Assembly: GCA_035540955.1 (NCBI GenBank)
Contig: DATLFP010000250.1
Location: 1 to 19,155, forward strand
Length of the DNA stretch: 19,155 nt
Direction: 5' to 3'
DNA from: DATLFP01 sp035540955
Lineage (GTDB): Bacteria; Actinomycetota; Acidimicrobiia; Acidimicrobiales; CADCSY01
Below are positions 1-6,341 of this stretch, in pieces; the first letter of the stretch is position 1, and every line of letters starts with the position of its first letter. Both the position numbers and the translations under genes were made by a program. A model generated the notes under the pieces. The model was not told the DNA's origin. It searched no databases and saw only the letters and a list, made by a program, of their open reading frames with translations.

Positions 1-1439
1 GGGCCGGCGCGGTGGGCGCCGGCGGCGCCGCCCGCGAGGGCGTCGGGGAAGGCGGCACCGGTGGCGACGAACGCCACGCCGACGCCCGGCGCGTGGGTGT
101 TCCGGGACACGAGCGCCGACCGGTGGTACACGTTGATCCCGACCTCGCGATGGATGGCGTCGTCGCTCGACACCATGGCGCGCAGCTCGGCGTAGACGGC
201 GTCGGAGATGACGTCGGGTCCGCCCATGACGACGATGTGCCCGGGGTGCACGCGGGCGAGCTCGGCGCGGACCGAGGGGGCGATGCGGTCGCGCTCGACG
301 AGCAGCACCGGCGAGCGCTCGACGCCGGCGGCGGGGGCGGCGATCAGCGCGTCGTGGAAGGTGGCGCCGGTGGCCACGTAGGTGATCGGGCGGGCCGACT
401 GCACCGTCATGGCCGAGAACGCGGCCGCCGTCTCGTAGCGGTCGTTCCCGGCCCAGCGGGTCGTGAACGGTGGCTCCTTGCCGGCGAGGAGCGGTCGGCC
501 CCCGGTGAAGGTCAGGCGACGGAGGAACAGGGCGCGTTGGCCGCCGCCGTCCTCGGTCACCCGGGCGGGATCGGTCCACGCCGCGAAGGCCATCCAAAGG
601 CCCTCGTCGTCGCGGAAGGCCGAACCGCCGCCGGGACCGAGGATGCCCGGCTCGGAGGTGAGCAGCGGGCGGTTGGGCGGGGCGACGCACGGGCCCTGGG
701 GCCCGCCACAGAGCGCCCACCCGATGCCGTAGCGGTCCGACTCCCACTCGTTGCCGGAGTAGAAGAGGTAGGTCCGCCCGCCCTCGGTGACCATCGACGG
801 GTTCTCGATGAGCGTGCCCTCCCAGGGCTGGCGGGACTCGAAGATCGGCGCCGGCGATCCCGTCAGGCCGAGCCCGTCGGCCGCCAGGGGCTGGGAGTAC
901 ACCGCCGGCGGCTCGGTGCCGGGCACGCCCTCGGTCTTCCAGAGCAGATGGCGGCTGGATCCCGACACGAAGACCTCGGGGTCGATGACGCCGTTGCGGG
1001 CGTCGTCGCACACGATCGGGGTGGCGGTCCCCTGGAACGGGCCCTCGGGCGAGGAGGCGGTGGCGGTGCCGATGCAGCGCTTGCCAGTGCTCGAGCGGAC
1101 GAAGGAGGCGTACAGCACGTAGGACGAGGCGCTGATCCGCGCCACCGACGGGGCCCACACGTCGTCGGCCTGGGCCCAGGAGGGTGCAGCGCCGAGGGCG
1201 CTGCCCACGGGGGACCAGTCGACCAGGTTGGTCGACCGGATGAGCTGGACCTCGCCGAGGTCGCCGTCGGTGGCGTAGGCGTAGAACGTGCCGTCGACCC
1301 GCAGCACGAACGGATCGGGGTAGCTGCGGGTCCGCACCGCCTGGTTGGGGCCCGGTCCGGTCAGGGCGGACACGGGGGTCGGAGGGATCGCCACGACGGC
1401 CGCCAGGGTGGCCGCCACCAGCACGAGGAGCCTGCGCAT
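1..1439 (-). CDS. Secreted GH43-like glycoside hydrolase with CWB2 cell-wall-binding repeats (3' end outside window)
   Basis: Translating the minus strand from ATG at 1439 gives at least 479 residues. Residues 1-25 are a Sec signal peptide (MRRLLVLVAATLAAVV, Ala-X-Ala-like PVSA end). Residues 38-320 look like a GH43/five-bladed beta-propeller glycosidase: YPDPFV at 40-45 with Asp42 as likely general base, IDPEVF with Asp153 as likely pKa-modulating Asp, and ENPSMV with Glu212 as likely general acid. From about residue 327 begins a cell-wall-binding repeat 2 (CWB2) module: TRWAGNDRYETA, then YVATGATFHDAL, with a second repeat (VATGAAFPDALAGGAA) running off the left edge. The protein is probably exported, held non-covalently on the wall and acting on arabinan- or xylan-like glycan; the substrate cannot be read from sequence. 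A TACCCT box lies 7 nt before the ATG. The family call is firm, the substrate is not. Confidence 0.88.
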   Translation of the reverse strand, partial: MRRLLVLVAATLAAVVAIPPTPVSALTGPGPNQAVRTRSYPDPFVLRVDGTFYAYATDGDLGEVQLIRSTNLVDWSPVGSALGAAPSWAQADDVWAPSVARISASSYVLYASFVRSSTGKRCIGTATASSPEGPFQGTATPIVCDDARNGVIDPEVFVSGSSRHLLWKTEGVPGTEPPAVYSQPLAADGLGLTGSPAPIFESRQPWEGTLIENPSMVTEGGRTYLFYSGNEWESDRYGIGWALCGGPQGPCVAPPNRPLLTSEPGILGPGGGSAFRDDEGLWMAFAAWTDPARVTEDGGGQRALFLRRLTFTGGRPLLAGKEPPFTTRWAGNDRYETAAAFSAMTVQSARPITYVATGATFHDALIAAPAAGVERSPVLLVERDRIAPSVRAELARVHPGHIVVMGGPDVISDAVYAELRAMVSSDDAIHREVGINVYHRSALVSRNTHAPGVGVAFVATGAAFPDALAGGAAGAHRAG

Positions 1440-1446
1440 CCGGGCG

Positions 1447-1452
1447 AGGGTA
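1447..1452 (-). promoter_or_regulatory. Leaderless -10 box for the GH43-CWB2 gene
   Basis: On the minus strand TACCCT is followed by 7 nt and then the ATG at 1439. A TANNNT box 6-8 nt before a start codon is the usual arrangement for leaderless actinobacterial transcripts. No -35 element is evident. Confidence 0.5.
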
Positions 1453-1483
1453 CGGGTGCATCGGCTCCGGGGGCCTTCACGGG

Positions 1484-1489
1484 TACCCT
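1484..1489 (+). promoter_or_regulatory. Leaderless -10 box for pgsA
   Basis: TACCCT is followed by 6 nt and then the GTG at 1496. Together with the identical hexamer at 1452-1447 on the other strand it forms a back-to-back divergent promoter pair inside a 56-bp spacer. No Shine-Dalgarno sequence precedes the GTG, which supports leaderless initiation. Confidence 0.5.
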
Positions 1490-1495
1490 CGAACC

Positions 1496-2176
1496 GTGCT
1501 GGACGGCCGCTGGAAGGGCGACATCGAGCGGGGCCTCCGCCCCGTCGGCGCAAGCCTGCGCAAGGCCGGGATCACCGCCGACCACCTCACGATCATGGGC
1601 TTGGTCATGGCGATGGCGGCGTCGCTGTCGATCGCCAACGGCGCCCTGCGGGGCGGCCTGGTGCTGCTCGTGCTCGCCGCGGTGCCCGACGCCCTCGACG
1701 GCGCCGTGGCCAAGGCGTCCGGCACCGCCGGGCCCCGCGGCGCGTTCTTCGACTCCGTCACCGACCGGGCCACCGACGCTCTGCTCCTCGGCGGCGTGGC
1801 GTGGTTCCTCGCCGGCCGCTACGGCGGGCACATGGCGGTCCTGCCGATGGCGGTGCTGGCGGCGTCGATGCTCATCTCCTACGAGCGGGCCCGGGCCGAG
1901 GGCCTCGGGTTCCAGGCGCGCGGCGGGCTCATGGAGCGGGCCGAGCGCATCGTCGCCCTCGCCTTCGGCCTGTTGTTCGACTCCCTGCTCGTCCCCGTGC
2001 TGTGGGTGATGCTCGGACTGACGGTGCTCACCGCCGTGCAGCGCTTCGCCATGGTGTGGAAGCAGGCGTCGGCGGCGACCGTTCCCCCGGCGACCAGCAG
2101 GTGGCGGGCCCGGCGCACGGCCCGGCCTCGCACCGCACGGTCGTGGCGCACGCGCGCTGGTCGTCGCCCCCGCTAG
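1496..2176 (+). CDS. pgsA: CDP-alcohol phosphatidyltransferase, likely phosphatidylinositol phosphate synthase
   Basis: A 226-aa membrane protein that transfers a phosphatidyl group from CDP-diacylglycerol to an alcohol, here most likely inositol 1-phosphate, giving the precursor of PI and PIMs at the inner membrane. The family signature D-x2-D-G-x2-A-R/K-x8-G-x3-D-x3-D is complete: Asp65, Asp68, Gly69, Lys73 (Lys where Arg is usual), Gly82, Asp86 and Asp90. Hydrophobic segments lie on both sides (about 32-62, 95-115 and 148-172). The Arg-rich last 30 residues fit no membrane segment. GTG at 1496 is chosen because TACCCT lies 6 nt upstream and the next gene starts directly after the stop. The order pgsA, acyltransferase, pimA matches the mycobacterial Rv2612c-Rv2611c-Rv2610c cluster, which decides the PI-phosphate rather than PG-phosphate assignment. 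Confidence 0.88.
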   Translation: MLDGRWKGDIERGLRPVGASLRKAGITADHLTIMGLVMAMAASLSIANGALRGGLVLLVLAAVPDALDGAVAKASGTAGPRGAFFDSVTDRATDALLLGGVAWFLAGRYGGHMAVLPMAVLAASMLISYERARAEGLGFQARGGLMERAERIVALAFGLLFDSLLVPVLWVMLGLTVLTAVQRFAMVWKQASAATVPPATSRWRARRTARPRTARSWRTRAGRRPR

Positions 2177-3046
2177 TTGCGCGCCCTCACCGCCTTCAAG
2201 GCCGGCTCGGCGGCGGTGCGGCTCGTGCCGGGACCGGTGGCGACCGTCGCCGGCCGGGCCATCGGCGCGGCGATGGGGCTCGGTGACGCCGACCGGCGGC
2301 GGATGGTGGCCCGCCACCAGCAGCGGGTGCACGGGGGGACGCTGTCGCCGCGCGCCCTCCGCCGGGCGGTCCAGCGGGCCTTCGACTCCTACGCCCGGTA
2401 CTGGGTGGAGCTGTTCCGGCTGCCGGCGCTCACCCCCGCCGACCTCGATGCCGGGATGTCCTACGAGGGATACGAGCACCTGCAGGAAGCCCTCGACGGT
2501 GGCGCCGGCGCCATCCTGGTCATCCCTCACCTCGGCTGTTGGGACTGGGCGGGCGCGTGGGTGGCGACCCAGGGCGTCCCGATCACGGTGATCGTCGAGC
2601 CCCTCGACCCACCCGAGGTCTTCGAGTGGTTCGCCGACGTGCGCCGGGCGCTGGGCATGACCGTGGTGCCCCTCGGACCCGAGGCCGCCAGCGCATCGAT
2701 CCGTGCGTTGCGCAACAACGAGGTGCTGTGCCTCCTCTCCGATCGCGACATCGGCGGTGGCGGCGTCGAGGTCACGTTCTTCGGCGAGCGCACGACGCTC
2801 CCGGCCGGTCCGGCGACGCTCGCCCTTCGCACCGGCGCGCCGATCCTGCCCGTCGGTGCCTACTACCGGGGCGCCTTCCACCACGGCGTCGTGCGCCCAC
2901 CGATTCCCGTCGAGCGCGCCGGCTCGCTGCGCGAGGACGTGGCCCGGGTCACGCAGCGCATCGCGGACGAGCTCGAGAGCCTCATCCGCAAGGCCCCGGA
3001 GCAGTGGCATCTCATGCAGCCGAACTGGCCGTCCGACCGGGAGTAG
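2177..3046 (+). CDS. patA: PatA-like phosphatidylinositol mannoside acyltransferase (LPLAT family)
   Basis: A 289-aa member of the HtrB/LpxL-type lysophospholipid acyltransferase family. The catalytic H-x4-D motif is at His118-Asp123 (PHLGCWDWAG), and later blocks LLSDRD and GPATLALRTGAPILPVG are typical of the family. In mycobacteria the enzyme between pgsA and pimA acylates the mannose of PIM1/PIM2 at the membrane; that role is inferred from synteny. The proposed TTG at 2177 directly follows the pgsA stop TAG, so translation is probably by reinitiation on one mRNA; no good Shine-Dalgarno is seen, so the start is less certain than the family. The stop at 3044-3046 is followed by a 61-bp spacer before an unrelated secreted-peptidase gene. 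Confidence 0.87.
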   Translation: MRALTAFKAGSAAVRLVPGPVATVAGRAIGAAMGLGDADRRRMVARHQQRVHGGTLSPRALRRAVQRAFDSYARYWVELFRLPALTPADLDAGMSYEGYEHLQEALDGGAGAILVIPHLGCWDWAGAWVATQGVPITVIVEPLDPPEVFEWFADVRRALGMTVVPLGPEAASASIRALRNNEVLCLLSDRDIGGGGVEVTFFGERTTLPAGPATLALRTGAPILPVGAYYRGAFHHGVVRPPIPVERAGSLREDVARVTQRIADELESLIRKAPEQWHLMQPNWPSDRE

Positions 3047-3071
3047 GCGCAACGGCCACGCCGCCGACGCC

Positions 3072-3104
3072 TACAGTTCGTGACGCTGTGTCACGATACG
3101 TGAC
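3072..3104 (+). promoter_or_regulatory. Candidate promoter and triple CGTGAC operator
   Basis: TACAGT at 3072-3077 fits a -10 box. It is followed by CGTGAC (3079-3084), its exact inverse GTCACG (3090-3095) and CGTGAC again (3099-3104). The first two copies form a perfect 6-bp inverted repeat with a 5-nt spacer that would overlap the transcription start of the following gene, as a repressor operator would. No regulator is identified. Confidence 0.35.
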
Positions 3105-3107
3105 GAG

Positions 3108-4732
3108 ATGTGGCGGACATCGGGAATCCGGCGGGCCGTGGCCCGCGTCCGGCGTGCGGTCGCGTCCCCCTTGCCTCTGCTGGGCCTGCTGGTGGCGGCC
3201 GGCCCGCTGGCGCTGAACGGCACGTCGACCGTCCCACCGCCGACTGCTGCCGAGACGGCCTACCGGGCGTTGCCACCGCTGCCTGCGGGGTCGTTCGCCG
3301 CCGGCCCCGCCGGGGTGGAGGAGACGGCGATCGCCCTCGCCGTGTCGCTCGGGGCGGTGCCCATCGACGCCGATGGTCGGCCCTGCCCGGTGCCGCGCCT
3401 CGCCGTCTCCTGGACCGACCCGGGAGACACCTACGACCACGGCGCCCACGTCACCCCGATCGGGCCAGCGCCGCGCTCGACCACCACCGCGGTCAACGGC
3501 ATCGTCGTGTGCACCGGCTTCACCCACGCCTACACGGGCTTCGAGGCAAGCTGGGACGGCGAGCGGTGGGACGTCGTGGGGGTGCCGTTCGTCGGTGAGG
3601 GTGAGGACGACCACGAGCTGGAGGCGCAACCGGCTCCCGAGCTCCCCGCGGGTCCGGCGCCGATCCCGATCCTGGCCGCGCCCGGCACCGTCACCGGGCC
3701 CATCGAGGCTACGCCGCCTACGAGCCGCAGCGCACGTGCGATCCCTCGGCCAAGGCCGGCACCCGGTCGTTGGCCGGGGCGCTGTTGCGGGACTACCCCG
3801 GGAGTCGGAACCTCGGCATCGTGCGGAGCTGCTCGGTGGGCGGCCGCTCCGAGCACAAGGAGGGGCGGGCCTTCGACTGGGGCGTCAACATCACGAACCC
3901 CCGCGAGCGGGCGGCAGCCGAGTCGTTCATCGCCGCGCTCCTTGCCACCGACGGGGACGGCCACCACCACGCTCTCGCGCGGCGGATGGGCGTGATGTAC
4001 ATCATCTGGGACCGCCAGATCTGGTCCTCCTACCGGGCATCGGCGGGCTGGCGCCCCTACTCGGGTTCGAGCCCCCACCGTGACCATGTGCACATCTCGA
4101 TGTCGTGGGCCGGGGCCACGGCCCGCACGTCGTTCTGGTCGGGGACGGTCCCGCCCGACCTGCCCCTGGCCGCCCCGGGCGTCGCCACCGTGGCGTCGGC
4201 GCGCCGGACCGCCGATCATCGGGCGGCGCCGCGCACCGGACCCGCCGGCGGCCGCTCGGCGCCCGGCGACGCGACGGACCAGGCGCGCTGGGGTTCGGGC
4301 GAGCGGGGGCGCCGCGAGGCCGACTGGGAGCGCCAGCGGGCGGAGCGGGAGCGCCGGGAGGCGGAGCACCGGGCGGCGTCCGACCAGCGACGACGGGAGC
4401 GCCAGGATGCCGAGGCCCGCCGGCGGGCCGAGTGGGAGACCGAGCGCACCGAGCGGTCCGCTCGCCGGGAAGCCGAGGCCGAGGCTCGGCGAGCCGCCGA
4501 GGAGACGAGGCGCCGGGTCGAGCGTGAACGGCCTGCCGCCGAGGAGGCACGACGCGCCGAGCGGCGGTCAGGAAGCCACCGATCCGGGCGTGACCGGTCG
4601 AGCACCACAACGGACCCGCCGTCGACGACGACCTCCACGAGCACGACGACGACCACGACGACCACGACGACCACCACGACCGCGGCGCCTCCCGAGACGC
4701 CCACCACCGAGGCGCCGGGCGACAGCGGCTGA
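3108..4732 (+). pseudogene. Secreted LAS/M15-like peptidase (ARB_07466-type domain), frameshifted
   Basis: Two reading frames together encode one protein of about 541 aa. Frame one starts at ATG 3108 with a basic N-terminus and hydrophobic export segment (SPLPLLGLLVAAGPLAL) and runs to about 3707. Frame two continues with YAAYEPQRTCDPSAKAG, a conserved actinobacterial block, then SEHKEGRAFDW (His-x6-Asp) and PHRDHVHIS, the metal and catalytic motifs of LAS/M15-like peptidases, so the product probably acted on cell-wall peptide. Adding one G in the GG at 3707-3708 (GAG-GGC-TAC) joins the frames exactly. After the peptidase domain come about 90 Glu/Arg-dominated residues (nt 4301-4567), then a Thr-rich tail. 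The frameshift is either a recent mutation or a sequencing error; the intact second half favours a recent or artefactual event. The gene interrupts the usual acyltransferase-pimA adjacency. Confidence 0.8.
4608..4684 (+). repeat. ACG/ACC codon microsatellite encoding a Thr-rich tail
   Basis: Nearly uninterrupted ACG and ACC codons encode a Thr tract near the C-terminus of the frameshifted secreted peptidase. Such Thr-rich stretches serve as extended, possibly glycosylated wall linkers in actinobacteria; a shorter version is in the DUF3048 protein at 9911-9958. The repeated unit is prone to slippage. Confidence 0.7.
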
Positions 4733-4743
4733 GGCGGGACTGA

Positions 4744-4749
4744 CTACCG
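4744..4749 (+). promoter_or_regulatory. Leaderless -10 box for pimA
   Basis: TACCGT is followed by 7 nt and then GTG at 4757. It lies in the 24-bp gap after the peptidase gene stop, so pimA would have its own promoter in addition to any read-through. Confidence 0.45.
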
Positions 4750-4756
4750 TGACGGG

Positions 4757-5836
4757 GTGCGGATCGGCCTCGTCTGTCCTTACAGCCTGACGATCCCGGG
4801 CGGTGTCCAGGGACAGGTGCTCGGTCTGGCCCGCGCCCTACGGGGCCACGGTCACGAGGTGCGCGTCCTCGGTCCGTGCGACGGTCCGCCGCCCGACGCC
4901 GGGGTCACGCCACTGGGCAAGAGCGTCCCCCTCGCCGCCAACGGCTCGATCGCACCGATCGCGCCCGACGTGCCGGCCGCGCTCCGGACGATCCGGGTCC
5001 TGCGTGACGAGGCGTTCGACGTCCTTCACCTGCACGAGCCCCTCGTTCCCGGTCCCTGCATGTGGAGCGGACTCATCAAGCCGGCGCCGATCGTGGCCAC
5101 GTTCCACGCCGCCGGGGTCAGCGCGCCCTACCGGCTGTTCGGCGCCGCTCTCAAGATCCTCACCAACCGGATCGACGTCCGCTGCGCGGTCTCCGAAGAC
5201 GCGGTCGAGCTGGCCGGGCGGTACTTCGGTGGCGTCTACGAGATGGTGTTCAACGGCATCGAGGTGGAGCGCTTCTCCAAGGCGAGTCCTTGGGAGCGGG
5301 ACGAGCGGCCGACGATCTTGTTCGTCGGGCGACACGAGGAGCGCAAGGGCCTCGCCGTCCTGCTCGGCGCCCTCGACCGCCTGCCCGCCGACGTGCGCAT
5401 CTGGGTGGGCGGCGAGGGCCCCGAGACGGCCGAGCTGCGAGCGAGCTTCACCGACGGGCGCGTCGAGTGGCTGGGACGCATCGACGACGAGGAGAAGTGC
5501 CGCCGGCTCCGCGCCGCCGACGTGTTCTGCGCGCCGTCGATCCGGGGGGAGTCCTTCGGGATCGTGCTCCTCGAGGCGATGGCCGCCGGCACGCCGGTGG
5601 TCGCCAGCGACCTGCCGGGCTACGCGAAGGTCGGTCGGCAGGGCCGCGAAGCGCTGCTCGTGCCGCCCGGGGACGCTGTTGCGCTCGCCGCCGCGCTCAA
5701 CCGCGTGCTCGGCGAGTCGTCGTTCGCCGGCCGGCTCGTGGAGCACGGCCGGGCCCGGGCCGACGAGCTGTCGATGGACCGCCTCGCGGAGGTCTACCTC
5801 GAGAAGTACGAGCGGGTCAGCCTGGCGCGACGCTGA
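4757..5836 (+). CDS. pimA: GDP-mannose:phosphatidylinositol alpha-mannosyltransferase PimA
   Basis: A 359-aa GT4-family, GT-B fold glycosyltransferase that adds the first mannose from GDP-mannose to phosphatidylinositol on the cytoplasmic membrane face, starting PIM synthesis. Visible motifs: N-terminal MRIGLVCPYS and the GGVQGQV loop (15-21), TFHAAG with His117 (equivalent to the catalytic-loop His of mycobacterial PimA), FVGRHEERKG with Arg192 and Lys197 for the nucleotide-sugar diphosphate, and the E-x7-E motif Glu265-Glu273 (ESFGIVLLE). Length matches the family. GTG 4757 is chosen because it begins the conserved MRIGLV strand and has a TACCGT box upstream. The 3' end overlaps the convergent lipoprotein gene by 20 bp, leaving no room for a conventional terminator. 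Confidence 0.93.
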   Translation: MRIGLVCPYSLTIPGGVQGQVLGLARALRGHGHEVRVLGPCDGPPPDAGVTPLGKSVPLAANGSIAPIAPDVPAALRTIRVLRDEAFDVLHLHEPLVPGPCMWSGLIKPAPIVATFHAAGVSAPYRLFGAALKILTNRIDVRCAVSEDAVELAGRYFGGVYEMVFNGIEVERFSKASPWERDERPTILFVGRHEERKGLAVLLGALDRLPADVRIWVGGEGPETAELRASFTDGRVEWLGRIDDEEKCRRLRAADVFCAPSIRGESFGIVLLEAMAAGTPVVASDLPGYAKVGRQGREALLVPPGDAVALAAALNRVLGESSFAGRLVEHGRARADELSMDRLAEVYLEKYERVSLARR

Positions 5837-6341
5837 CCGTGATCCCGTCGGCGCCGGCGTCGACCCGGAACGGCGCCTCGGCGTCGAGTCCGATGGCCCA
5901 GGTGAGGTTGGCCTCGAAGTCACCGATCCGCACGGCCTCCACGACGACACCCGATCCGGGGCCGGGGAGCCGCTCGGGCCCGATGTAGGTCGGGCGGAAG
6001 TCCTCGCCGGCGAGGTCGACGCCGGCGGCCGGCTCGAACCGCACGAGCAGGATGGCGGCGCCGTCGACCTCGACCCGCTCGCCGGAGCCGTCCTCCCGCA
6101 CCGGTGGCTCGACGTAGGCGACCTCGAAGCCGGGGACCGCGCCCTCCTCGAAGGTGAAGGTCACCGACGACGCCGTCACCTCCACGTCGACGAGCAGGGC
6201 CACGCTGGTGGCGCTGCTCGCCGAGGACGTGGGGGTGGTCGCACCCTCGAAGGGTGTCGTGGTGGTCGCGGTGGCGTCGACCGTGTCGTCGTCGCCGCAC
6301 CCGAACAGGAGCAGCGGCAGCACGAGCAGTCCTCGGCGCAT
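5817..6341 (-). CDS. Lipoprotein with AMIN-like domain
   Basis: A 174-aa protein starting MRRGLLVLPLLLFGC, a lipoprotein signal peptide with the lipidated Cys at 15 (Phe in the lipobox is slightly atypical). A Thr/Ser-rich linker (about 22-47) follows, then a beta-rich domain (VTFTFEEGAVPGFEVAYVEPP, AAILLVRFEPA, YIGPERLPG, DFEANLTWAIGLD) resembling the AMIN-like domain of actinobacterial lipoproteins. It is probably membrane-tethered and outward-facing; its binding partner is unknown. ATG 6341 is chosen because its A is shared with the upstream gene's stop (TGATG), a translational coupling arrangement; GTG 6344 is an alternative. It is cotranscribed with the LPXTG protein gene and converges on pimA with a 20-bp overlap. 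Confidence 0.82.
   Translation of the reverse strand: MRRGLLVLPLLLFGCGDDDTVDATATTTTPFEGATTPTSSASSATSVALLVDVEVTASSVTFTFEEGAVPGFEVAYVEPPVREDGSGERVEVDGAAILLVRFEPAAGVDLAGEDFRPTYIGPERLPGPGSGVVVEAVRIGDFEANLTWAIGLDAEAPFRVDAGADGITVSVAPG

Noticed and set aside
12..2009. A 665-codon plus-strand frame covering the first 2 kb
   Set aside because: It is antisense to the GH43-CWB2 gene and out of frame with pgsA; composition is low-complexity with no motifs.
4608..4684. CRISPR-like or iteron repeat
   Set aside because: The unit is an ACG/ACC codon run in frame as threonine, without spacers; a coding microsatellite explains it.
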